A stretch of DNA of 62,573 nt, taken from contig JAOPUT010000006.1 in assembly GCA_025963385.1 (NCBI GenBank), positions 1-62,573 on the forward strand, written 5' to 3'. A program made the translations under genes and the position numbers. This document shows positions 35,941 to 44,183 of this stretch, piece after piece. Under the pieces are notes generated by a model. It was not told the origin of the DNA. It saw only the letters and a list, made by a program, of their open reading frames with translations, and searched no databases. Position 1 is the stretch's first letter; each line of letters starts with the position of its first letter. This DNA comes from Mycobacterium sp. (GTDB lineage Bacteria > Actinomycetota > Actinomycetes > Mycobacteriales > Mycobacteriaceae).

Positions 35941-37566
35941 TCAGTCCTTCGTCAACACCCGAACCAAGCCCTGGCGGTCGAGTTTTCCGGTAGGCAGCAT
36001 CGGCAGCTCACTCTCGGTGAGGATCGCGATGACGGTGGGCACCTTGAAGCCCGAGAGGTTGGCACGCGCGTGGTCGGCGACGGACTCGCTGGACAGCTCG
36101 GCGCCGTACACAGGCACGACGGCGGCGGCGACGACCTCGCCGCGCACGGGGTGGGGCAGCGCGATCACGAAGCTGTGCAAAACCTCTGGCATCGCATCCA
36201 ACACCGACTCGACTTCGGCCGGTGAGACGTTCGATCCCGCGGTCTTGATGAGAGCGCTAGCGCGGCCGGTGAAGTGCAGATGATTGGCATCGTCGAACCA
36301 ACCACGGTCCCCGGTCGAGTACCAACCGTCCGGCCCAAACACCTCGTGGCGTTCCAGTTTGTATATTCCGCTCATGAGGATTGCACCCCGAACCTGGATC
36401 TCGCCAGGCTGCCCACTTGGCACCTCGACCCCGTTCGGATCCACGATCCGGTGCTGTACGACACCTGGCAGCGGGATCCCGAAGGATCCTCGCCGTTCGA
36501 TCGGCAACGGGGTGTCGGGCACCTCCACCATGGTGTGCGGGCCCCCGGTCTCGGTCATGCCGAGAAGGTTGGGTGTCAGGTCGGGTTCGCTGGGCCGCCG
36601 CTCGGGCGGCAGCGCCTCCCACATGGTGCCGCCCCGCACACTGGACAAATCGCGCTTGGCGAAGTCGGGGTGATCCGTCATCGCCTGACTGGCCTGGGCC
36701 CAGCATGAAACATAGGTCGCCCGTTCGCGTTCGAGCAACGCGAGCGTGCTCCGTGGTTCGAACACGTCCTGGGCGAGGACGGTTGCTCCGGTCGAGAGTG
36801 CCTGCAGAACAACCATTGTCAGCCCACCGACCCAGAAGAACGGCATCGGCGAATAGACGCGATCGGTGGCGGCCACGCCGCGGTGGTGCGCGAGGAGATA
36901 GGCGTGCCGTACCAAGCTACCGTGTGTGTGCGCAACGGATTTCGGTTGCGCCGTCGTCCCGGACGTGGTGACGAGCACGAGCTCGTCGGCCGGCCGAACC
37001 TCCTTTTCTGCTGAATCCGTCAGAGACACAACCGGCCCCGTAGTGCCGGGCCACGGTGCCGCCCATGACCGGTCGCAGTCCGGCCACACGTGCACGCGAC
37101 GCAAGAAGGGGACTTCGAGCAGCGCGATCGCCGCGTCTCCGCGGGCCAGACCGGGCAACGCGTCGGCAAGCCGAGCGACCAGGTCGTGGCCCGCGATCGA
37201 GCGACCCATGAGCACTACCTGCGTATCAGTGTGCCGTAATAACCGGGCGAGTTCGGCGCCCGGCGCGAAGGTCGACAGCGGTACGGTCAACGCACCGATG
37301 CGCGCCGCAGCCAACCACGCGACGATCCATTGGGCGCTGTTGGGGAACAGAATCCCGACCCGCGTGCCCTTGCCCACTCCTTGGGCCATCAGTCCGTCCG
37401 CCAATTCCCGGGATTGCCGGTCGGCTTCGGCGAAACTGAGCCGCTCGTCGTCGGTGACCAGGAATTCGCCGTCGGGGTGTGTGCGCCGCAGTGCCAGCAG
37501 CTCGGGAATGCTGCCCGGCAGCGTCTCGTGTGCCGGTGTGCCCGGCGCGGTGGGCGCCGCGCTCAT
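35941..37566 (-). CDS. AMP-dependent acyl-CoA synthetase
   Basis: This 541-aa ANL ligase has LVTTSGTTAQPKSVAHTHGS, GMTETGGPHTMVE, GWYSTGDRGWFDDANHLHFT, SALIKTAGSNVSPAEVESVLD and PTGKLDRQGL with the catalytic Lys. The ATG overlaps the P450 stop by one base (TGATG), hence the start choice; the longer frame reads back into the P450. It activates an acid, perhaps the P450 product or its derivative. Confidence 0.9.
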   Translation of the reverse strand: MSAAPTAPGTPAHETLPGSIPELLALRRTHPDGEFLVTDDERLSFAEADRQSRELADGLMAQGVGKGTRVGILFPNSAQWIVAWLAAARIGALTVPLSTFAPGAELARLLRHTDTQVVLMGRSIAGHDLVARLADALPGLARGDAAIALLEVPFLRRVHVWPDCDRSWAAPWPGTTGPVVSLTDSAEKEVRPADELVLVTTSGTTAQPKSVAHTHGSLVRHAYLLAHHRGVAATDRVYSPMPFFWVGGLTMVVLQALSTGATVLAQDVFEPRSTLALLERERATYVSCWAQASQAMTDHPDFAKRDLSSVRGGTMWEALPPERRPSEPDLTPNLLGMTETGGPHTMVEVPDTPLPIERRGSFGIPLPGVVQHRIVDPNGVEVPSGQPGEIQVRGAILMSGIYKLERHEVFGPDGWYSTGDRGWFDDANHLHFTGRASALIKTAGSNVSPAEVESVLDAMPEVLHSFVIALPHPVRGEVVAAAVVPVYGAELSSESVADHARANLSGFKVPTVIAILTESELPMLPTGKLDRQGLVRVLTKD

Positions 37567-38810
37567 CAGCGCACGTGCACGGGAATGTGTGAGTAGCCGG
37601 CGACGTTCGACATCGTGACTCGCTGTAGTCCGTCTGTGTCGACGTCGAACCGGGGCCAGCGTTCGCGGAGTTGTTGCAGCGCGACGCGGGTCTCGAGGCG
37701 GGCAAGCCAGGACCCAAGGCAACTGTGCGCGCCGTACCCGAAGGCAAGAGTGGTGGCTCCGCCGCGTCTGATGTCGAACACATCGGGCCGGTCGTAGGCG
37801 CGCGGGTCGCGAGTCGCGGCACCGGTGACCAGAAGCGTCGGGGACCCCGCCGGAATGGTGCCACCGTCGAGGACCACGTCACGGGTGGTGAACCGCCCCT
37901 GATACTGCGATGGCGGGTTGAGTCGCAGCATCTCCTCGATCGCCCCAGGGATCAAGTCGGCGTCGGCGAGCACCAGCTCCCATTGGTCAGGATTGTTGTG
38001 AAAGGCCATGATGCCGTTGCCCATAAGCTTCGTGACCGTTTCACTGCCAGCAGATGCAAGCAGTACCGAAAACGTGGCGATGTCCTCATCGGTGAGCTTG
38101 TGCGTGACCCCGGACTCGTCCTCGTAGGTCGTGGTGACCAGCCGGCTGATGATCAGGTCGTCGGGGTTACGCCTCTTCTCCCGCGCCAGGTCCAGGAAGT
38201 ACTGGCCCATCGCCGCGGACGCCGCCACACCGCTCTCGGTGGCGAACGGATTGTTCTCCTCGCGGTGAAGGAACTGATCGGTCCACAGCCGGATCTGTTG
38301 CTGTTCCCCGGCCGGAACTCCCAGCATCGAGGAGATGATCTCGACCGGGAACAGCGCTGCGAAGTCAGCCACGAGGTCGAACTGATCCCTGCCCGCCAGC
38401 CCCTCGACGTGGGACGTGACGATGTCGGTCACCAATGGCTCGAGGTTCGCGATCGCGGCCTTGGTGAACACCTGGCGCACCAGCTTGCGTAGCCGTTCGT
38501 GCTCGGGGGGATCCATCAAGATCAGCATCTTGAGCTCGTCGAACTTGTGGCGCATCGACAACGCGTCGAGGGTGACGCCGTATGCGTTGCTGAAACTCTC
38601 CCAGTCCCGGTGCGCGGCAATGACATCAGCATTGCGAGTGAGCGCGTAGAAGTCCCACCGGTCGCTGTAGTAGACCGGTGCGTTGTCGCGCATCCAGCCG
38701 TAGGTTTCGTAGGGATCGTCGAAGAAGCTGTCGGAGTACGGGTTGAACTCCGGGACGGTTCCATCTTCGTCTGCGGGGAGGGCCGATGTGGCGCCTTGGT
38801 GAGTCGACAT
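37566..38810 (-). CDS. Cytochrome P450
   Basis: This 414-aa bacterial class I P450 has the I-helix ASAGSETVTKL (acid-alcohol pair ET), the ExxR motif in IEEMLRLNPP and the heme-ligand loop FGYGAHSCLGSWLAR with the Cys. No membrane anchor is present. It starts 1 bp after the amidohydrolase stop and overlaps the CoA ligase start. A soluble ferredoxin gene lies downstream in the same direction. Likely hydroxylates a hydrophobic catabolic intermediate; substrate and CYP family not assignable by eye. Confidence 0.93.
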   Translation of the reverse strand: MSTHQGATSALPADEDGTVPEFNPYSDSFFDDPYETYGWMRDNAPVYYSDRWDFYALTRNADVIAAHRDWESFSNAYGVTLDALSMRHKFDELKMLILMDPPEHERLRKLVRQVFTKAAIANLEPLVTDIVTSHVEGLAGRDQFDLVADFAALFPVEIISSMLGVPAGEQQQIRLWTDQFLHREENNPFATESGVAASAAMGQYFLDLAREKRRNPDDLIISRLVTTTYEDESGVTHKLTDEDIATFSVLLASAGSETVTKLMGNGIMAFHNNPDQWELVLADADLIPGAIEEMLRLNPPSQYQGRFTTRDVVLDGGTIPAGSPTLLVTGAATRDPRAYDRPDVFDIRRGGATTLAFGYGAHSCLGSWLARLETRVALQQLRERWPRFDVDTDGLQRVTMSNVAGYSHIPVHVR

Positions 38811-38811
38811 C

Positions 38812-39996
38812 TCAGGCTTCGACCCGCATCATCTTCGCCAGAGTGCCGCCCATCACCATCGCGATTTCGTTGTCGCTCAACTCGGGCTGACGCTCGGGGT
38901 AGCTGAGCGGGTCGGCCAGGCCCTCGGGGTGGGGGTAGTCCGAGCCGAAGAACAGGTGGTCGATCGGCACCAGCTTGGCCAGCTCGGCGACGTTTTCCTC
39001 CCAGAAGGGGTTGAAGTACACGCAGCGCGAAATCGCCTCGACGGGGTCCTCGCCGTAGAGCTGCGGCATCTTCTTGTGGGTGTCGCGGAGGTTCTGAAGG
39101 AGTCGGGGCAGCCAGGTTGTTCCGTTCTCCACCATGCCGATCCGGAGCTCGGGAAATCGCGTCAGGACTCCATGGCACGCCAACGCTGCGACCGCATCCT
39201 CCGCCGGGTTGCGCGCCAGCGTGTAGTAGGACCGGAAGGGCGACGGCTGGAACGGCCGGAACTCTCCGGCGCCCTCCCAGTCGTTGGCGTAGCGGGCGTA
39301 CCCGCTGTCGGATGCGTGCATGATGACCAGTACGCCAGTCTCGACCACTCGCTTCCAGAACGGGTCGAACTCCGGTAGGGCGAACGACCGCGGTCCATGT
39401 ACTCCGGGGACGGGCGCCGGCCGGATGAGGATGGCGCGCGCGCCCCGCTCGACCACCCAGTTGAGTTCGTCGATCGCCTTCTCCACGATGGGCAACGTGA
39501 TGATCGGCGTGGTAAAGATGCGCCCCATGTAGTCGAAGTTCCAGGTCTCGTCCAGCCACTGGTTGAGGGCGTGAATGACGGTGTGGGTCGCTTCGGGGTG
39601 CTCGCGGAAGCGTTCTTCCACCAGGCTCGCCAGCGTCGGGTACATCATCGACTTGTCGATGCCCTGTTCGTCCAGCAGAGCCAACCGGGGCGCCGGTTCG
39701 CGCATCGCTGGGGTGGACTCGATGGCCTTGCCCATGATCTCGCGGGGCGACTTGCCTTCGGGGTTGCCCTTGTGAAAGTAGTCTTCCTGCGCACCGGGGG
39801 CAGCGACCCTGTCGAAGGTCGGGTTGGGGATGTAGTCGCTGATCTGTCCCAGCGTGGCGATTTTCGTGCGCCCGTCCACTTCTACGTACTGGACGGCGCC
39901 GCGATACTCCGACGGCAGGAACTTCGTCAGGGCGTCGCGCGTCTCGTACATGTGGTTGTCGCCGTCGAAGACCGAAAATCCCAAATCAGGCGTCAT
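38812..39996 (-). CDS. Amidohydrolase (PF04909-type), paralogue of 20219
   Basis: This 394-aa protein has SVFDGDNHMYETRDALT at the start, IMHASDSGYARYANDWEGA in the middle and FGSDYPHPEGLADPLSYPE near the end. These match the protein at 20219 segment by segment. The ATG at 39996 follows GGAAGG. First gene of the minus operon amidohydrolase-P450-ligase-small protein-ferredoxin, and divergent from an ACAD pair at 40222. Hydrolysis or decarboxylation of a pathway intermediate is inferred from family and context. Confidence 0.87.
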   Translation of the reverse strand: MTPDLGFSVFDGDNHMYETRDALTKFLPSEYRGAVQYVEVDGRTKIATLGQISDYIPNPTFDRVAAPGAQEDYFHKGNPEGKSPREIMGKAIESTPAMREPAPRLALLDEQGIDKSMMYPTLASLVEERFREHPEATHTVIHALNQWLDETWNFDYMGRIFTTPIITLPIVEKAIDELNWVVERGARAILIRPAPVPGVHGPRSFALPEFDPFWKRVVETGVLVIMHASDSGYARYANDWEGAGEFRPFQPSPFRSYYTLARNPAEDAVAALACHGVLTRFPELRIGMVENGTTWLPRLLQNLRDTHKKMPQLYGEDPVEAISRCVYFNPFWEENVAELAKLVPIDHLFFGSDYPHPEGLADPLSYPERQPELSDNEIAMVMGGTLAKMMRVEA

Positions 39997-40221
39997 CAAA
40001 ACCCTTCCTCGTACCGGGCCAAATCTGCACGGCAGGCGGCCTTCATGGTTATCTGGTGACCATCATCTGTGCGACTGACTCTAGCATTGAGTGCGTCAGA
40101 AGAGGATATGACTTTCTTTTAGCGCCACGCACCAGTCCAACGCGGGTAATGTCCCGTCGCGGCAGCGCTTTGTTGGCGAACCAGCGACCGTCGCCAGCAT
40201 TAATGGCGGGAGGAGTATCGA

Positions 40222-41247
40222 GTGGATCTAGATCTGACGCGGGAGCAGCGCGCCGTCCGCGAGGCGTTCGGCGCGTTGTTCGGCAGACAGTCCACGCCCG
40301 CAAGGGTGCGCAAGGCAGAGTCGGTGGGCTTCGATCAGCTGCTCTGGCGGCACTACGCCGAGATCGGTGCGTTGGGGATCGGCGTGCCGTCGGACTGCGG
40401 AGGCGGGGACGGGGGCCTTCTCGAGCTAGCCATCGTGGCTGAGGAAGCTGGCCGGCGCCTGGCGCCGATTCCTGTCGCCGAGACCGCGGCCGCGGCCCGC
40501 GTGCTGGGTCGCCTTCGCGAGAAGGAACTGCTGGGACCAATCATGAGCGGGTCGGCGATCGTGTCCCTGGCCATCCGTCCCGGTCCGCTCGCACAGCAGA
40601 TGCTGGTCGACGGCGCGGTCGCGGATGCCGTCGTGGCCCTCGACGGCGACGCCCTGGTCTACGTGACCCGCCCGAAGGATCTACCCAGGAGTGCGCGCCG
40701 CAACTTCGGTGGACTCCCGCTTGCTCCGTGGTACACCCTGGGTGCGGTCACCGTCCTGGCAGAGGGCAGTGAGGCACGCACGAGCTTCGACATCGCGGTC
40801 GACGAGGTTCGCGTGCTGAGGGCGGCGGCGTTGGTCGGGTTGGCGTCGGAGGCAGTCGCGATCGGTTCGCGCTACGCGATCCTCCGCGAGGCGTTCGGCC
40901 AGCCGATCGGGATGTACCAAGCGGTCGCCCATCCATTCGCCGATGCCGTCAGCGCTCTGGACGGGGCTCAGCTGCTGGTCCGCAAGGCCTGTTGGGCAAT
41001 GGACTGCGCGCGGCCCGATGCCGGAGCACTGGCGGCGATGGCGTTCGTGTTCGCTGCCGAAACCGCCTACCACGCAACGACACACAGTCTGCACGTGCAT
41101 GGCGGGTACGGCTTCATGGAGGAGTACGACATTCAGCTCTACTACCGCAGGGCAAAGGCGTGGGCGGCCGCATTCGCCGACCCGCGGCGCGAGCTGCTGA
41201 CCGTGGCGGACCGACTCTTCGGCCCCGTGACGATGGGAGGTCGGTGA
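40222..41247 (+). CDS. Acyl-CoA dehydrogenase, GGYG-type subunit
   Basis: This 341-aa ACAD has the typical helical start DLDLTREQRAVREAFGALFG, a reduced middle domain without SEP..GSD, and REAFGQPIGMYQAVAHPFAD plus HVHGGYGFMEEYDIQLYYRR at the C-terminus. GTG start after GGAGG. The partner ACAD starts 4 bp after the stop. Same short/long subunit arrangement as 27504/26389, but here the short subunit comes first. Confidence 0.88.
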   Translation: MDLDLTREQRAVREAFGALFGRQSTPARVRKAESVGFDQLLWRHYAEIGALGIGVPSDCGGGDGGLLELAIVAEEAGRRLAPIPVAETAAAARVLGRLREKELLGPIMSGSAIVSLAIRPGPLAQQMLVDGAVADAVVALDGDALVYVTRPKDLPRSARRNFGGLPLAPWYTLGAVTVLAEGSEARTSFDIAVDEVRVLRAAALVGLASEAVAIGSRYAILREAFGQPIGMYQAVAHPFADAVSALDGAQLLVRKACWAMDCARPDAGALAAMAFVFAAETAYHATTHSLHVHGGYGFMEEYDIQLYYRRAKAWAAAFADPRRELLTVADRLFGPVTMGGR

Positions 41248-41251
41248 CTCG

Positions 41252-42418
41252 ATGGACTTCACCGAACCGGCGAACTGGACCCGAATCCGCTGCGAGGCGG
41301 AGGAATTCGTCGCCGCACACGTCACCCGCGAAATTATCGAGAACGAGCGTCGTACCGGCGACGGTGTCGATCGGACGCTGACCCGCAAATTGGGGGAGCG
41401 TGGCTGGATCGCCTCTGGATGGCCTGTTGCCGAGGGCGGAGCCGGGCTGGATCAGTTCGAGGCCGCCGCGCTGTGGGGCGCGTTGCGCAAGGGCGGCGTG
41501 CCGACCGCTGGCCCGGGCACGACGATGCTGCCGGCCAACGCCATCCGCGCCACCGGTTCCGCGGAACTAAACGCCAGGATCTTGCCGGGGGTGGCGGCGG
41601 GGGAGATCCTGATCTGCCTGGGATACACCGAGCCGGCGGGCGGGTCGGACGTGTTCGCCTGTGCGACCCGCTCGCAGCTTGACGGGGACGAGTGGATCGT
41701 CAACGGGCAGAAGATCTTCACCACGTTCGCCCATGTGGCCGACTACTGCTTCTTGCTCACCCGCTCAGAGCCCGGATCGGCGGGTCCGCGCGGTCTGACG
41801 ATGCTGCTGGTGCCGCTGGACTCGCCCGGAGTCGAGATCCAGCCCGTGCACACCATGGGGCACGAGCGCACGAACGTCGTGTTCTACAACGACGTGAGGG
41901 TGGCTGACGCGAATCGGATTGGCGAGGCCCACCAGGGCTTCGCGGTCATGCGGGCGGCCCTCGAGGCCGAGCAGAACGTCGCCCCCGGCTCGCGCACGGG
42001 GTGGGTAGCCGAGGATGCGCTGGAGTTCGCTCGCACCCATCGCGGACCCGACGGTACCGAGCTGATCGACGACGTGCTGGTCCGCGAACGCCTGGCTCGT
42101 ATGGCGATGGAGGGGGAGGTCGCCGACCTGCTGGACCTACGGGTCGCCTTCCTGGACGCCGAGGGCGCCAAGCCGGGCCCGGTATCGGCTCTGTTCGGGC
42201 CGGAGAGTTACGTGCGGGCGTCGGCTGCGGCGATCGACATCGCCGGCATCGCCGGCATGCTGGACTGGACCGATCCGCAGAGCGCGGTGGACGGCAGCCT
42301 GGACGCGCACTATCGCGGCGCGGTCGCAACAACGATCTACGGTGGATCCAGTGAGGTGCTGCGCAGCCTGATCGTGGAGAATCGGCTGGGGTTCCCGCGG
42401 AGCCGTCCTCGGCGGTAA
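41252..42418 (+). CDS. Acyl-CoA dehydrogenase, partner subunit
   Basis: This 388-aa ACAD has CLGYTEPAGGSDVFACATRS, VNGQKIFTTFAHVADYCFLL, VFYNDVRVADANRIGEAHQG and TTIYGGSSEVLRSLIVENRLG. YTEP replaces SEP in the substrate/flavin loop, as in several mycobacterial FadE subunits of steroid pathways. ATG start. Convergent with the SDR at 42463. Confidence 0.9.
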   Translation: MDFTEPANWTRIRCEAEEFVAAHVTREIIENERRTGDGVDRTLTRKLGERGWIASGWPVAEGGAGLDQFEAAALWGALRKGGVPTAGPGTTMLPANAIRATGSAELNARILPGVAAGEILICLGYTEPAGGSDVFACATRSQLDGDEWIVNGQKIFTTFAHVADYCFLLTRSEPGSAGPRGLTMLLVPLDSPGVEIQPVHTMGHERTNVVFYNDVRVADANRIGEAHQGFAVMRAALEAEQNVAPGSRTGWVAEDALEFARTHRGPDGTELIDDVLVRERLARMAMEGEVADLLDLRVAFLDAEGAKPGPVSALFGPESYVRASAAAIDIAGIAGMLDWTDPQSAVDGSLDAHYRGAVATTIYGGSSEVLRSLIVENRLGFPRSRPRR

Positions 42419-42462
42419 CAGGCGCCCCTAGAGATGCGCGACGCTGGCGGAACGGCACACGC

Positions 42463-43257
42463 TCAGAGGAAGTCGCTGCCGCCGTCGACGTTGAGGTGGG
42501 CGCCGGTCATATAGGTGTTGGCGTGTGAGGCGCAGAACGCGATGACGGTGGCCACTTCGTGGGGCAAACCGAGCCGGCCCAAGTCCACCGGCATACCGTG
42601 ATCGCGACGGAGCACGCCGAAGGCACCGACAGGGTCGTCGACCGCGATATCCGCGGCGGCGAGCATCGGTCGCGCCCAATCAGTGAGGATCGGACCCGGC
42701 GCGACGGCGTTGACCAGGATGGCGTCGCCCGAGAGGCTGCGGGCGAGGTTCTTCGTCACGCTGAGCAGCGCGCTCTTGGCTGCGGTGTAGCTCACCAAAC
42801 CGGCCGACTGGTGTTGCACGGACATCGCCGTCACGTTCACCACCCGGGCCCAGCGCGCGGCGCGCAACAGTGGCAACGCCGCACGCACGCATCGCACCGT
42901 GGAGATGACCCCCGAATCGAACGCCGCCGTCCACCCGGCATCGTCGAGATCCTCGAAGCGGCCGGCCCCCACCGGCCCGGCGGCGTTCACCAGCACGTTG
43001 AGAGCACCCCACCGATCGGCGACCGTGTCGAAGACGGTATCCACGTCGTCCGCCGAGCCCAGATTTACAGCAAAGGACAGCACCTCGGGGCTGCCGGCAG
43101 TTTCCAAGGCCGTCGCCGTCTCGGTCGCGCGGGCATCGTTCCTGCCGATGACGGCGACCCGTGCGCCGTGTTCGGCCAGGCACATCGCAGTCGCCAGTCC
43201 GATGCCGCGGGTGCCGCCGGCGATGACTGCGGTGGCGTCGGCGAATCCCAGGTCCAC
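42463..43257 (-). CDS. Short-chain dehydrogenase/reductase
   Basis: This 264-aa SDR has AGGTRGIGLATA, LVNAAGPVGAG, NVTAMSVQHQSAG (Ser region) and YTAAKSA (YxxxK). C-terminal NVDGGSDFL. VIGRNDA after beta-2 suggests NADPH preference. GTG start with GGAGA 4 nt upstream. It follows the SDR at 43270 by 12 bp in the same direction, so the two form a small operon whose products probably act on sequential hydroxy/keto steps. Confidence 0.87.
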   Translation of the reverse strand: MDLGFADATAVIAGGTRGIGLATAMCLAEHGARVAVIGRNDARATETATALETAGSPEVLSFAVNLGSADDVDTVFDTVADRWGALNVLVNAAGPVGAGRFEDLDDAGWTAAFDSGVISTVRCVRAALPLLRAARWARVVNVTAMSVQHQSAGLVSYTAAKSALLSVTKNLARSLSGDAILVNAVAPGPILTDWARPMLAAADIAVDDPVGAFGVLRRDHGMPVDLGRLGLPHEVATVIAFCASHANTYMTGAHLNVDGGSDFL

Positions 43258-43269
43258 GATGTCTCCGCG

Positions 43270-44028
43270 TTACTTCGGTGCGAACCGCTGCCCGGCGTCC
43301 AGCCGGATCGCGGACCCGTTGAGCATCTGGTTCTCGACGATAGCCAGCGCCAGGGCGGCGTACTCATCGGGTCGGCCCATCCGACGCGGGAAGGCGGCGT
43401 CGCGGGTCAGCTCGCCGGCCATCTGCTCGGGGATGCGCGAGGTGATGCCGGTGGCGAACAGGCTGGGCGCGATGGCGGTGACCCGGATGCCCAGGCTGCC
43501 GAGGTCACGGGCCATGGTCAGGGTCATGCCGGCGATACCGGACTTGGCGGCCGTGTAGGCGACCTGGCCGATCTGGCCTTCGAAGGCCGCGATCGAGGAG
43601 GTGTTGACGATGACGCCGCGCTCACCGTCCTCGGGCTCGTTGTGACTCATGTGCCAGGCCTGAAGCCTGTTCAAGTTGAAGGTGGCGATCAGGTTGAGCT
43701 CGATCACGGACCGAAAGGCGTCCAGGGAGTGCGGTCCGTTCTTGGTCAGCGTCCGTGCCGACACTCCACCCCCGGCCGTGTTGACCGCAATGTGCAGAGC
43801 TCCCAGTTGCTCGACGGTCGCCGCCAACGTGGCCTCCACCTCGTCGCCATCGGTGACGTTGCAGGGATGGAACGACGCGCCCAGCTCCTTGGCGACGGCG
43901 GCGCCGTCCGACGTCGGAAGATCCAGCAGGCCGACAGTCGCACCGCGCTCCACGAGACGTTCGGCGGTCGCCCGCCCCATGCCGGACGCGCCTCCGACGA
44001 TCACCGCAGCACTGTCCTTGATCTTCAC
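43270..44028 (-). CDS. SDR resembling type II 3-hydroxyacyl-CoA dehydrogenase
   Basis: This 252-aa SDR has VGGASGMGRATAERL, GLLDLPTSDG with an NAD-favouring Asp, VNTAGGGVSARTL, NTSSIAAFEGQIGQ and YTAAKSG. The pattern, including the ALRRMGRPDEYAALA-like region and the N-terminal KIKDSAAVIVGG, matches the HSD17B10/type II 3-hydroxyacyl-CoA dehydrogenase group of beta-oxidation. GTG at 44028 chosen: GGAGG stands 5 nt upstream, inside what would be the codons of a longer version starting at 44040. Confidence 0.87.
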   Translation of the reverse strand: MKIKDSAAVIVGGASGMGRATAERLVERGATVGLLDLPTSDGAAVAKELGASFHPCNVTDGDEVEATLAATVEQLGALHIAVNTAGGGVSARTLTKNGPHSLDAFRSVIELNLIATFNLNRLQAWHMSHNEPEDGERGVIVNTSSIAAFEGQIGQVAYTAAKSGIAGMTLTMARDLGSLGIRVTAIAPSLFATGITSRIPEQMAGELTRDAAFPRRMGRPDEYAALALAIVENQMLNGSAIRLDAGQRFAPK

Positions 44029-44183
44029 GTAAACCTCCATCTGCCTGACACGACGACTTGATTGTTCTCCTACAAGGTCGTCACTGTACTCAGGAGGAGA
44101 ATACGCTTCTACTAAAACGACTGATCATATGTTCGCACTGGTACGGTTCGTTGTGCATGCAGTGCGTTGCGACCGGAGGTGCA

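Noticed and set aside
42559..44061. 500-codon plus-strand frame over two SDR genes
   Set aside because: Both SDRs on the minus strand have complete motifs and ribosome-binding sites; the plus frame is Gly/Arg/His-rich antisense reading.
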